A DNA stretch of 54,369 nt, from contig CAIOTH010000007.1 in the NCBI GenBank assembly GCA_903861145.1, positions 1-54,369 of the forward strand, given 5' to 3'. The translations under genes were made by a program, and so were the position numbers. Below the pieces are notes generated by a model. That model had not been told where the DNA came from. It ran no database searches and was given only the letters and a program-made list of their open reading frames with translations. Origin of the DNA: an uncultured Bacteroidota bacterium (GTDB lineage Bacteria; Bacteroidota; Bacteroidia; Chitinophagales; LD1). Of the stretch, positions 17,407-25,444 are shown piece after piece (the stretch's first letter is position 1; every line of letters starts with the position of its first letter).

Positions 17407-18252
17407 ATGAAAAAACTCATCTATTTAATCTTGTGCCTGGTTTCACAGGTAATTGTTGCAAAAGTTCCAACGGCAATAGTAGAGCAACATTATCTATCGG
17501 TTTTGGCAAAGAGTTTTACTGATAATAAATTTTACGCTCCGAGAAGTCCCCTTTACTGGAGCTTATGCCTGGGCGAAACGGAAGCTTTAAGCAAACCCCA
17601 ACTGAGCAATCGTATTTCGGCATTGGAAAATGATAGCGCAGCAAGGATAGCTTTTTATAAACGACTCAACTTTTACCGAGGGTATAAATCTGACCCTACT
17701 GAAAAGTCGGAAACCTATGGACCTATTTTTCTACCTTATGAGAAAAATCCAAAGAAAAATTCAGCAAAGCAGTTAAGTGTGCCTGTATTGGGTTACGATA
17801 ATATCGTGATTTCGGAAGACGATTGGACGACTTATTCAAACTATGTCACTTCTTTGGGAGATGACGATTTGCTAAATAAGCGATGGACAGGTCCCGTAAC
17901 AAACGTCACAAAAGGCTTTGATGTGGATAGCAACGATAAAGTTTATGTAAAAGCAGATTCACTGCCGCAATTTCCGGGAGGAGATGCGGCATTATTGAAA
18001 TTTTTGCAATGGCAAATTGAGTATCCCCAAATGGAACGGGATAACGATATACAAGGCAAGGTACTGTTTCGGTTTGTTGTTAGGCAGGATGGCTACGTGA
18101 GCGCGGGGACCATTGCGCATGGCGTAAGCCCTGGCCTAAACCAGGAGTCGATGCTGATTATAAAAATGTTACCTCGCTTTATACCGGGCAAGCAAAACGG
18201 CAACAATGTTTCGGTTTACTTTAATTTACCTATAGTTTTCAGGCTACAATAA
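17407..18252 (+). CDS. Exported protein with TonB C-terminal domain
   Basis: 281 residues. The N-terminus (MKKLIYLILCLVSQVIVA) looks like a cleavable signal peptide or a very short anchor. Residues 20-185 are unassigned. The C-terminal 95 residues form a TonB_C domain: LPQFPGGDAALLKFLQWQIEYP, then GKVLFRFVVRQDGYV and a terminal INLP-like strand (VYFNLPIVFRLQ). Classical TonB has a cytoplasmic-side anchor plus a Pro-rich spacer, and both are absent, so it may not transduce energy; stand-alone TonB_C proteins are common in Bacteroidota with unknown roles. No receptor gene is adjacent. Confidence 0.75.
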   Translation: MKKLIYLILCLVSQVIVAKVPTAIVEQHYLSVLAKSFTDNKFYAPRSPLYWSLCLGETEALSKPQLSNRISALENDSAARIAFYKRLNFYRGYKSDPTEKSETYGPIFLPYEKNPKKNSAKQLSVPVLGYDNIVISEDDWTTYSNYVTSLGDDDLLNKRWTGPVTNVTKGFDVDSNDKVYVKADSLPQFPGGDAALLKFLQWQIEYPQMERDNDIQGKVLFRFVVRQDGYVSAGTIAHGVSPGLNQESMLIIKMLPRFIPGKQNGNNVSVYFNLPIVFRLQ

Positions 18253-18308
18253 TTTTCAACAAATGCTGCTGCCCCGCATTTCCGCCTAATTATTTTCTTT
18301 GCATAGCA

Positions 18309-19418
18309 ATGGATATTGTGTTTAAGATTTTTTTGGCCTGCGCTGCGATACAACTGCTTTATTACCTGCTGGTATTTTTGCGTTTAAATTTTGTGCGGCC
18401 CATTAAGGGCATTGCAGAGATTTTACCACCGGTTTCGGTAATTATCTGCGCCAAAAATGAGGCGCTGAACCTGCAGCAGTTTCTTAAAATAGTTTTGATA
18501 CAGCAGTACAAGCAGTTTGAGGTAATTGTGGTTAACGACCAAAGTGATGACAATACCATTGACGTGCTGGTGGAGTATTACAAACGCAACAAGAACCTTA
18601 AAATAATTGACATTCCGAAAAACGCCACTAAGCCGTACGGAGGCAAGAAGTATGCGCTGATGAAAGGGTTGGAAGCAGCCGCTTTTGAAACCATAGTTGT
18701 AACCGATGCTGACTGCAGGCCAGCAACAACGCAATGGCTGGCTACCCTGGCCGGAACGTATTTGGAGGAAACGCAAATTGTACTGGGCCACTCGCCGTAC
18801 GAAGAACGACCCGGCTTTTTGAATAAGCTGATACGGTACGAAAACTTTATGACGGCTGTACAGTATTTCGGCTTTGCCAAGGCGGGCTTGCCGTATATGG
18901 GTGTGGGTAGAAATATGTCGTACAAAAAAAGCCTTGTAAAAGGTTTTACCGGATTTGACAAGGCCAAAAACATACTTACAGGAGATGATGATTTGTTTGT
19001 TAACGCGGTTGCGAACGGAGGCAATACCGAGCTTTGTATTGACAAGGCTGCCTTTATGTGGACGGAGCCTGAAACGACATTAAAGGGCTGGTTAAATCAA
19101 AAGAAACGTCACTTGCGGTCGGGATTCAGTTATAAATTTATACACCGGTTATTACTGTTTATGTTTGCGTTGAGCAACTTTGCCTTTTATGCCACTTTTA
19201 TCGCTTTAATTGCAAAAGTGATATTGCTAAAACCTATACTGGCCGTGTTTTTGAGCTTAGTACTTCTGAAATTGATTATGACCTTCAGGTTATACAAAAA
19301 ACTGGGGATGGAAAACTTACGTTTTATATCACCGATATTAGATGTAACTTACAGCGGCTATTTGCTGATAATTTTTTTATTATTATTGCTGAAACCTAAA
19401 GACAGTTGGAAGACTTAA
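18309..19418 (+). CDS. Family 2 glycosyltransferase, membrane bound
   Basis: 369 residues. Layout is one N-terminal membrane segment (about 3-22), a GT-A catalytic domain (about 40-250) and two or three C-terminal membrane segments (about 275-365). Seen motifs are VSVIICAKNEA, VVNDQSDDNT, VTDADCRP (metal-binding DAD), GDDDLFVN (catalytic Asp) and QKKRHLRSGF (QxxRW-like). This resembles processive or lipid glycosyltransferases of the cell surface; donor and acceptor are unknown. The stop overlaps the sigma-factor start by 13 bp, so the two are translationally close. Confidence 0.88.
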   Translation: MDIVFKIFLACAAIQLLYYLLVFLRLNFVRPIKGIAEILPPVSVIICAKNEALNLQQFLKIVLIQQYKQFEVIVVNDQSDDNTIDVLVEYYKRNKNLKIIDIPKNATKPYGGKKYALMKGLEAAAFETIVVTDADCRPATTQWLATLAGTYLEETQIVLGHSPYEERPGFLNKLIRYENFMTAVQYFGFAKAGLPYMGVGRNMSYKKSLVKGFTGFDKAKNILTGDDDLFVNAVANGGNTELCIDKAAFMWTEPETTLKGWLNQKKRHLRSGFSYKFIHRLLLFMFALSNFAFYATFIALIAKVILLKPILAVFLSLVLLKLIMTFRLYKKLGMENLRFISPILDVTYSGYLLIIFLLLLLKPKDSWKT

Positions 19419-20014
19419 ACGCAAAATTTTCATCGCGGGCGCAGGAAGACCTTGAATTGGTGGCTAAAGCCAAGGAAGGCGATCAAAACGCTTTCAGTAA
19501 ATTGATGGCCCGTTATCGTGACTCGATTTTTTTTATGGTGCTTAAAATGGTGCATAACCGTGATGACGCCGAGGATTTGACTATTGAGGCCTTTGGTAAG
19601 GCTTTTAATAATATCGGTAACTACTCAGCTGACTTTGCTTTTAGTACCTGGCTTTTTAAAATTGCTACCAATAACTCTATCGATTTTATACGCAAAAAGA
19701 GGCTGGTAACTACACCAATTGACCGTACCACCACTACTGAAGATGGTGAGACTACCCCAATAGCGGTGCGCGATCATGCTGCAAATCCTGAGGAAGCAGT
19801 TATAAAAGAGCAAAGAGCGCAAAAAATACGCGGAGCGATTGAACAACTTTCGCCCAAATACAGGTCGTTAATTGAATTGCGTTACCTGGATGAGCTTTCG
19901 TACGAAGAAATTGCGGAAAAACTAGACCTGCCGTTGGGAACAGTTAAAGCTCAACTCTTCAGAGCAAAAGATATGCTTTATAACATGCTTAAAATTACAA
20001 AGGAGAAATATTGA
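19406..20014 (+). CDS. ECF-type RNA polymerase sigma factor
   Basis: 202 residues, starting with TTG at 19406 inside the end of the glycosyltransferase gene; the first ATG (19505) would delete much of region 2. Region 2 (about 13-80: DAEDLTIEAFGKAFNNI and STWLFKIATNNSIDFIRKKR) and region 4 (about 140-195: LSPKYRSLIELRYLDELSYEEIAEKL, GTVKAQLFRAK) are complete. No anti-sigma gene follows; the next gene is rsmG. Highly similar short sigma-70 factors without a neighbouring anti-sigma are common in Bacteroidota and may serve general envelope functions. Confidence 0.92.
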   Translation: MEDLNAKFSSRAQEDLELVAKAKEGDQNAFSKLMARYRDSIFFMVLKMVHNRDDAEDLTIEAFGKAFNNIGNYSADFAFSTWLFKIATNNSIDFIRKKRLVTTPIDRTTTTEDGETTPIAVRDHAANPEEAVIKEQRAQKIRGAIEQLSPKYRSLIELRYLDELSYEEIAEKLDLPLGTVKAQLFRAKDMLYNMLKITKEKY

Positions 20015-20074
20015 TTCTTTTTACATCTGCATTTTTCCTTTACGGGCAGTAAAAACTGCTACTTCAATTTGGGT

Positions 20075-20692
20075 ATGGACATTATTTTAAAATACTTTCC
20101 TGAAATTAAACAGGAGCAGATTGAACAGTTTGCCGCCATTAAAGCTTTGTATACAGAGTGGAATGAAAAAATCAATGTCATCTCGAGAAAAGATATTGAT
20201 AATCTATATGAAAGGCATGTGCTTCACTCATTAAGCATTGCTAAGCTTCTTCAATTTAAAAGCGCTACTAAAATTATGGACCTGGGCACAGGTGGTGGTT
20301 TTCCGGGTATTCCGCTGGCTATTCTTTTTCCTGAAAGCAGGTTTCATTTGGTTGACTCGATAGGTAAGAAGCTTAATGTGGTGGATGATGTGAAGACGAA
20401 GCTAGGGTTAAAAAACACTTTCATTTTTCATGCCCGGGCTGAGGAGATGGATTATCAATATGACTTTGTTGTTTCGCGCGCGGTTGCCCCACTATCAGAG
20501 CTTCTAACGTGGACGAAGGGTAAGTATCTTCCTAAAGATCAAAACACCTTCAAGAATGGGCTTATCTGCTTAAAGGGCGGAGATATTACGGAGGAGCTTT
20601 CGGTGGTGAAGAACGCGAAGAAATTCCCGATATCGAATTACTTTAGTGAAGAGCTATTTAAGGATAAGTTTATTGTTTACACTGAACAATAA
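20075..20692 (+). CDS. rsmG: 16S rRNA (guanine-527 N7) methyltransferase
   Basis: 205 residues from the ATG at 20075; a TTG two codons upstream is less likely. RsmG (GidB) methylates G527 of 16S rRNA in the 530 loop using SAM. The SAM-binding motif DLGTGGGFPGIPLAI is at about residue 69, VDSIGKK follows, and FVVSRAVAPL is the conserved late motif. Length is normal. It is 60 bp downstream of the sigma factor. The stop is immediately adjacent to the stop of the convergent vWA gene, with no terminator between. Confidence 0.95.
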   Translation: MDIILKYFPEIKQEQIEQFAAIKALYTEWNEKINVISRKDIDNLYERHVLHSLSIAKLLQFKSATKIMDLGTGGGFPGIPLAILFPESRFHLVDSIGKKLNVVDDVKTKLGLKNTFIFHARAEEMDYQYDFVVSRAVAPLSELLTWTKGKYLPKDQNTFKNGLICLKGGDITEELSVVKNAKKFPISNYFSEELFKDKFIVYTEQ

Positions 20693-22804
20693 CTAGTACC
20701 CACCCAGATACTTACGCATAAACCATTCGGCGGAAATGAGTGCCAGGATAAGAAAGAATATCCATTTTAGGTTGATGGCATTTTCTGTAACGAAACTATC
20801 GTATAGAATAGGCTTTAATTGGTTTTTAGAATCAATCTCACCGGCTATTTTTTCAAGGTCGTTAACATGGTGCATTAGGCCGTTGTGCTGCGATGCTAAT
20901 TGGTACAGCACCTGGTGGTCAGCCCGAGTGCGCATTTCTTCCAACTGTAATGGGCTAACTGAAAACTTACCGCCGGCAGTGTATTCGCCGGTGCCAAATT
21001 TAACCGATGCCAAATATGAATAACTACCTACCGGTAAGAAGCCTGCATTTAGCGTATAAGCATTATCGCTTTTGTTGAATTTGTACTCATACTCCTTTCC
21101 GTCTTCGCCTTTAATTTTCATGGCAACATCGGCAGTATTTACCAATTCGAAATTGGCATTGTATAATTGTGCATCGAAAGTAATAGCCTCGTTATCCTGG
21201 AAGATATTTTTTTGAAGGTTAACCCTAAATGGACGCTTGTCGCTTTTAACCGAAAGGTACTGGATGGTTTTATTGATTAACTCGTTGGTGGCATCCTGGT
21301 TTTTATTCATCATAAAATCATAAAACCTCCAACGCCATAGCCCTTCGCCACAAATAATACCAAACTTGGTATCGCCGGTTTCGTTAAACAGCCAGAGGGG
21401 AAAATCGGTTTCGACATTATTAATTTTTTGATGCAGCAATATTTTTGAGGAAGGGTTTGCATTGAACTCACCGAAAAAGCAGGTAAACGGAGGCAACTTA
21501 CCAATAGTTTGAGCGGTTTTATCGGACAAAGTAAATAGCGAAAAATCTTTAGCAACAGTGGCGGTAACATCGTTAAACTTATCGGCATTGCCTTTTATTA
21601 TCAGCCCGTTCTGCGCGCGTTGAAATTCGGCCAATGAAGTTTGAGAGCCTACAACAAAAAGCAATGGTTTTTTAAGGTCATTGGCTTCTTTTAAAATATT
21701 AATGACCCGGTTATTGTTAGCCGGCAACTGGTGCAAAATAACCAGGTTATAGTCGTTTAGTTTGCGCGAAAATGTTTCGGCATATTCTACATCTAACTGG
21801 TAGTTCTTATTGCTTTCAATAGCCGAGCGAAAAGCAAATATATCGGGGTGAGGGGAATTTGCTACAAGCAAAATCTTCTGCCTGCCGTCAAGCACTTCGA
21901 CAAAAATATCACGGGTGTTATTTTTATAAGAAGCTTCGCCTTCCAGGCTTGACAACGAAATTCTGAAGTGCGCAATACCTACTTTATTGGCGGGTAGTGT
22001 TAAATCGAAAGATTGGAAGAAGTTATCGCTATTATATGCAACGTCTTTCTGCACCATTAATTTAGGCTCTGCTCCTGTTTCGATTGCCTGAACGCTTAGC
22101 TTAACCGTTTTTCCTGAAAAATTATTGGCTTCTACATCTACCCTCAAACCAAACTCATCATTTAAGTAGGCGATGCTGTTATAAAATGCATTCGCCAATT
22201 TTTGGTCTTTTTGAATGGAGGTATCGCCAAGGGCAATCGTATAAATAGAGTAGGCCGATTTTGCCGCCGAGTAAACCGGGTTAATACCGCGGTTATAAAT
22301 TCCATCGGAAGCGATAACAACAGCGCCCAAATTTTGATTGTAGTATAAATCGTTTATTTCGTCAACGGCCGCACTGAGGTCGGTTGATTTATCGGTAAAA
22401 GAAAAGTCAATCCCTTTTCGCAACTGGTCGCCGGCCGAAAATTGCGCTACCTCGTATTTATCGCTCAACTTATCGGCCAGTTCTTTTATTTTCTTTTTAT
22501 ACTCAGTGGTATCTTTACCTAGCCCATTTTTTACAGATTCGCTATTATCAACCACCAGGGCTACAATTGGTTTAAATTTTTGCGTGCTGCGGTTACGTAT
22601 AAATGGTGACAGGAGAAGAATTGCCAAAATGGTTACAGCTAAAAACCTAAAACCGCCCATTAGTAATTGGCGTAGCTGCGAACCGTTCGTTTTTTCGGAA
22701 AAGGTACTATCTCTATAATATAGCAACAGGGCATACAACGCACCCAGCAGCACACAGAATATTAAAAACCAAGCGGGATATTGAAAAGAGAGACCGGAAT
22801 TCAA
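20693..22804 (-). CDS. vWA-like membrane protein
   Basis: 703 residues from a TTG start at 22804; no in-frame ATG precedes the first membrane segment. Membrane segments lie at about 10-30 and 47-68, and a C-terminal one at about 680-697. Between them VALVVDNSESVKNG (about 80-93) supplies a DxSxS MIDAS-type site, followed by VVIASDGIYNRGINP, so the large periplasmic part begins with a von Willebrand A-like domain, then beta-rich regions. The same general design as the BatA-type protein at 48572-50596. Role unknown; it is not next to bat or MoxR genes. Confidence 0.8.
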   Translation of the reverse strand: MNSGLSFQYPAWFLIFCVLLGALYALLLYYRDSTFSEKTNGSQLRQLLMGGFRFLAVTILAILLLSPFIRNRSTQKFKPIVALVVDNSESVKNGLGKDTTEYKKKIKELADKLSDKYEVAQFSAGDQLRKGIDFSFTDKSTDLSAAVDEINDLYYNQNLGAVVIASDGIYNRGINPVYSAAKSAYSIYTIALGDTSIQKDQKLANAFYNSIAYLNDEFGLRVDVEANNFSGKTVKLSVQAIETGAEPKLMVQKDVAYNSDNFFQSFDLTLPANKVGIAHFRISLSSLEGEASYKNNTRDIFVEVLDGRQKILLVANSPHPDIFAFRSAIESNKNYQLDVEYAETFSRKLNDYNLVILHQLPANNNRVINILKEANDLKKPLLFVVGSQTSLAEFQRAQNGLIIKGNADKFNDVTATVAKDFSLFTLSDKTAQTIGKLPPFTCFFGEFNANPSSKILLHQKINNVETDFPLWLFNETGDTKFGIICGEGLWRWRFYDFMMNKNQDATNELINKTIQYLSVKSDKRPFRVNLQKNIFQDNEAITFDAQLYNANFELVNTADVAMKIKGEDGKEYEYKFNKSDNAYTLNAGFLPVGSYSYLASVKFGTGEYTAGGKFSVSPLQLEEMRTRADHQVLYQLASQHNGLMHHVNDLEKIAGEIDSKNQLKPILYDSFVTENAINLKWIFFLILALISAEWFMRKYLGGY

Positions 22805-22900
22805 TTTCGAAAGTTGAGCATTAATAAATTCAAAAATCGGAACAATTTAAATGGTTTATAACCGATGAGCGGATATTTTAACCGTTCATTCACAAAACCT

Positions 22901-23641
22901 CTATCTGCACATAGCCCCACATACACTTAAAACCTGGCCTGAAACATAAGTTGACAGGTCGCTTGCAAGAAAGAGGGCCGCATTTGCAACCTCGTCAGCG
23001 CTACCCATTCGCTTCATCGGAATTTGTGAAAGAATGCCCTTTTTCGTTTCTTCAGAAAGCACCGAAGTCATATCGGTTTCAATAAAGCCGGGGGCAATAG
23101 CATTACAGCGAATACCACGTGAACCGAACTCATCGGCAATTGATTTGGTAAACCCTATAATACCGGCCTTTGACGCCGCGTAGTTAGATTGGCCAGCCTG
23201 GCCCTTTAAGCCAACTATAGATGTGAGGTTAATAATCGAACCTTTTTTATTGCGCAGCATGATTTTAGAAACGTGCTTAGACAGGTTGAACACCGATTTA
23301 AGGTTTGCATTGATAACATCATCCCATTGTTGCTCAGTCATTCTTAATATCAGGTTATCACGCGTTACGCCGGCATTATTTACCAGTATATCAATAGTGC
23401 CAAACTCTTTTACAACTTCTTCTACCAGTTTTTCGCTTTCGGAATATGAACCTGCATCTGATTTAAAGGCTTTTGCCTTTATGCCCAAAGCGTTTAACTC
23501 AGCCTCGAAGGCTTTAGCTTTCTCCTCGGAGCTGAGATATGTGAAGGCAACGTTGCACCCCTGCTCGGCAAATTTCCTAACTATGGCGTACCCTATCCCT
23601 CTTGTGCCACCTGTAACAAGGGCTGTTTTATTTTTAAGCAT
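22901..23641 (-). CDS. fabG: 3-oxoacyl-ACP reductase
   Basis: 246 residues from the ATG at 23641 (MLKNKTALVTGG), the normal FabG start; a longer frame adds 13 residues unlike the family. FabG reduces beta-ketoacyl-ACP with NADPH in fatty acid elongation. Cofactor motif TGGTRGIG (10-17), NNAG (88-91), catalytic Ser141, Tyr154 and Lys158 are present, and the tail YVSGQVLSVCGAM fits the family. No other fab genes are adjacent, so an acyl-chain role outside type II FAS is possible. A GC-rich hairpin (23659-23673) lies in its leader. Confidence 0.9.
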   Translation of the reverse strand: MLKNKTALVTGGTRGIGYAIVRKFAEQGCNVAFTYLSSEEKAKAFEAELNALGIKAKAFKSDAGSYSESEKLVEEVVKEFGTIDILVNNAGVTRDNLILRMTEQQWDDVINANLKSVFNLSKHVSKIMLRNKKGSIINLTSIVGLKGQAGQSNYAASKAGIIGFTKSIADEFGSRGIRCNAIAPGFIETDMTSVLSEETKKGILSQIPMKRMGSADEVANAALFLASDLSTYVSGQVLSVCGAMCR

Positions 23642-23766
23642 GCAGATCGTTTTATTAAGCCTCGCGCGGAGGCCTGACAAAGAAAAAATTTTTTAGTCAG
23701 CAATTAAACTTCTATTCAGGCAAGAAGTTTTCGTTTATTTTCGATAAACCCATCACTTAATCAGTG

Positions 23767-23818
23767 CCTTATCAACAAAAAGCCGTTGATAAGGGCTAAT
23801 AACAAGCTCTACTTGTTA
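23767..23818. repeat. Two consecutive inverted repeats between divergent fabG and the first basic-protein gene
   Basis: CCTTATCAAC (23767-23776) pairs with GTTGATAAGG (23785-23794) across 8 bp, and TAACAAG (23800-23806) pairs with CTTGTTA (23812-23818) across 5 bp. Neither flanking gene ends here, so a terminator is not needed; an operator pair or an unannotated small RNA is possible. Confidence 0.5.
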
Positions 23819-23931
23819 AAAAGTACTTAAAAAGGTTAAGAAAGTGTATTACAAATGCAGAAATTAAAGTTTGACCTATTACATTTGACCATTCATTTTT
23901 AATTAACCCAAAAAACTTAAACAAAAAAGCC

Positions 23932-24132
23932 ATGAAGAAAATCTTTTTGACTCTGTCTGTAGCTTTCGCAGTATTAGCTGTTAGCGCTCAAGGTACAACT
24001 ACCAAAACTGAGACTAAAAAAACTGAAACTAAATCTACTACTGCTAAGCCAGCTGCTAAAGCTGAAACTAAGCCAGCTGCAAAAACAACTGAGACTAAGA
24101 AAACAACTGATACTAAAACTACTACTAAGTAA
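23932..24132 (+). CDS. Short exported Lys/Thr/Ala-rich protein, paralogue 1
   Basis: 66 residues: a clear signal peptide (MKKIFLTLSVAFAVLAVSAQ, cleavage near 18-20) and a mature part made almost only of Lys, Thr, Ala, Glu and Pro (TKTETKKTET, AKPAAKAETK, TTETKKTT). No hydrophobic core is possible, so the mature chain should be disordered and strongly basic. A TACATTTG -7-like box lies at 23880-23887. It has its own strong terminator. It is the first of four adjacent paralogues with near-identical signal peptides. I do not know a function; extracellular binding to polyanions such as DNA or LPS is only a guess. Confidence 0.8.
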   Translation: MKKIFLTLSVAFAVLAVSAQGTTTKTETKKTETKSTTAKPAAKAETKPAAKTTETKKTTDTKTTTK

Positions 24133-24154
24133 TTTTAGCTCTTTGTTTTTTCTG

Positions 24155-24189
24155 ATAAAGCCCGGTTATTTAACCGGGCTTTATTTTTG
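24155..24189 (+). terminator. Intrinsic terminator of basic-protein gene 1
   Basis: Perfect 14-bp arms ATAAAGCCCGGTTA / TAACCGGGCTTTAT with a 2-base centre, followed by a T-rich run, 22 bp after the stop codon. Confidence 0.92.
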
Positions 24190-24232
24190 TACCTAAGTCA
24201 TAATGAACGTTAATGAAAATGATAATTGGGTG

Positions 24233-24290
24233 TTTGGCATTGCATTTGAAATACTGCAATCATTCATTCACTTAAAAAACATAACAAATG
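24233..24290 (+). promoter_or_regulatory. Conserved upstream block of basic-protein gene 2
   Basis: TTTGGCATTGCATTTG, then ATAC, ATCATTCATTCACTTAAAAA and ACAAATG recur nearly base for base upstream of gene 3 (24692-24749). TGCATTTG resembles a -7 box (one mismatch to TAnnTTTG) but no -33 box is evident; GG-N10-G(A/G) spacing also resembles a sigma-54 -24/-12 element. Confidence 0.55.
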
Positions 24291-24527
24291 AAAACGTTCA
24301 AAAATCTGGCTCTTTTATTCGTAGCGGCCACAATTGCAATTGGCGCATCGGCACAAGGTTCAACAACTGCTAAACCGGCTGCAAAAACGGAAACTAAAAC
24401 GGAATCCACTACGAAGACAACTGTTAAACCAACAGCTAAGACTCCGAAAACGGAAACTTCAAAAACATCAACTTCGAAAACAGAAACATCGAAGACTGAA
24501 ACAAAAAAAGAAGCTCCTAAAAAGTAG
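24288..24527 (+). CDS. Short exported Lys/Thr/Ala-rich protein, paralogue 2
   Basis: 79 residues: signal peptide MKTFKNLALLFVAATIAIGA with cleavage near SAQ (21-23), then a low-complexity mature chain (AKPAAKTETKTE, SKTETSKTETKKEAPKK). The signal region is almost the same as in paralogues 3 and 4, while the mature part varies, which indicates tandem duplication followed by repeat expansion. A separate promoter block and a separate terminator show it is a single-gene unit. The mature chain is basic and probably unstructured. Function unknown. Confidence 0.8.
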   Translation: MKTFKNLALLFVAATIAIGASAQGSTTAKPAAKTETKTESTTKTTVKPTAKTPKTETSKTSTSKTETSKTETKKEAPKK

Positions 24528-24550
24528 TATCAGTTTAAATCGAAAAGCGA

Positions 24551-24582
24551 AAATCCCGGCCGGTGGTCGGGATTTTTGTTTT
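24551..24582 (+). terminator. Intrinsic terminator of basic-protein gene 2
   Basis: 11-bp stem AAATCCCGGCC / GGTCGGGATTT with one G-T pair and a 3-base loop, followed by TTGTTTTT. Confidence 0.9.
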
Positions 24583-24691
24583 TAATACACATCTACGTCT
24601 ATAATATATACATCAAAATAAATTTCGCGGAGTGTTAACGGTTGTTGATTAGAGGTAGCTAACAGAAGTTAAAAGAAACTGATAAAACAAA

Positions 24692-24749
24692 TTTGGCATT
24701 GCATTTGGAATACACCCATCATTCATTCACTTAAAAAACAAAACAAATG
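24692..24749 (+). promoter_or_regulatory. Conserved upstream block of basic-protein gene 3
   Basis: Nearly identical to 24233-24290: TTTGGCATTGCATTTG, ATAC, ATCATTCATTCACTTAAAAA, AACAAATG. Conservation stretches through the leader into the signal peptide codons, so the duplication unit included the promoter. Confidence 0.55.
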
Positions 24750-24977
24750 AAAACCATCAAAAACCTGGCGCTGTTGTTTGTAGCCGCAACCATAACATTG
24801 GCTGCTTCTGCACAAACGTCAACCACGTCGAAGCAAACAAGCACGACAAAAACTTCAACCGCTAAAACGGAAACAAAAACTGCTGCCAAAGACAGCAAAA
24901 CAGATGCAAAGGCTAAACCAGCGCCTACAACCAAGGGCAAACCGGCTACCAAAAGCACAGCACCTGCAGCCAAGTAG
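24747..24977 (+). CDS. Short exported Lys/Thr/Ala-rich protein, paralogue 3
   Basis: 76 residues: signal peptide MKTIKNLALLFVAATITLAA, cleavage near SAQ (21-23), mature part TSTTSKQTSTTKTST, then Lys/Asp/Pro-rich AKDSKTDAKAKPAP and a tail ATKSTAPAAK. Same organisation as paralogue 2, with a slightly more mixed composition. It carries its own terminator. Likely periplasmic or extracellular and disordered. Function unknown. Confidence 0.8.
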   Translation: MKTIKNLALLFVAATITLAASAQTSTTSKQTSTTKTSTAKTETKTAAKDSKTDAKAKPAPTTKGKPATKSTAPAAK

Positions 24978-24993
24978 TATTTAAGTTTCTGGT

Positions 24994-25030
24994 ATAGAGA
25001 TCCCGGTTAAATCCCGGGGTCTCTATTATT
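24994..25030 (+). terminator. Intrinsic terminator of basic-protein gene 3
   Basis: 13-bp stem ATAGAGATCCCGG / CCGGGGTCTCTAT with one G-T pair and a 7-base loop, followed by TATT. Confidence 0.88.
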
Positions 25031-25105
25031 TAAAACAAAGAGAAAATATTTTCTTCTCAATTCACAAGTTCATATATTTACACATAACTAAAAACAAAAC
25101 AAAAA

Positions 25106-25423
25106 ATGAAAGCAATCAAAACATTGGCTATGTTATTTATAGCAGCCACTATTACCTTAGGCGTTAGCGCACAAGGAGCAAAGGGAACAACCGGGGCAAA
25201 AGCATCAACCGGTGCCAAGGCTACCACAGCAACACCGGCTAAAACTACAACTGCAACTCCAGCCAAAACTTCAACCCCACCGGCTGATGTAAAATCAACC
25301 GATAAAGTTGATGCTACTATGAAAGGGCCTAAAGGTGAAACAGTTTACACCGGCCCTAAAGGTGGCAAATACTACCTTAACGCAAGTGGCAAAAAGGCTT
25401 ACCTTAAGCAAGAGGCTAAATAA
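25106..25423 (+). CDS. Exported basic protein with PBCV-basic-adaptor-like C-terminus, paralogue 4
   Basis: 105 residues: signal peptide MKAIKTLAMLFIAATITLGV with cleavage near SAQ (21-23), an Ala/Thr/Lys/Pro low-complexity linker (about 24-65), and a compact C-terminal motif GPKGGKYYLNASGKKAYL (83-100). That motif matches the short PBCV-specific basic adaptor domain as I remember it (GxxGGxYYxNxxGxKxY), found in chlorovirus and bacterial proteins and suspected of binding nucleic acid. It is the only member of the cluster with a recognisable fold, so it may show what the linker-like paralogues work with. Confidence in the domain is moderate. Confidence 0.82.
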   Translation: MKAIKTLAMLFIAATITLGVSAQGAKGTTGAKASTGAKATTATPAKTTTATPAKTSTPPADVKSTDKVDATMKGPKGETVYTGPKGGKYYLNASGKKAYLKQEAK

Positions 25424-25444
25424 TTTTTGTTGAGCAATTTTTGT

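Noticed and set aside
24334-24585. Overlapping plus-strand frame rich in Arg/Lys/Leu
   Set aside because: It is a shifted reading of the low-complexity gene at 24288-24527 and runs through its terminator.
23932-25423. CRISPR array or tandem DNA repeat
   Set aside because: The repetition is at protein-composition level with irregular DNA units; no constant repeat/spacer pattern.
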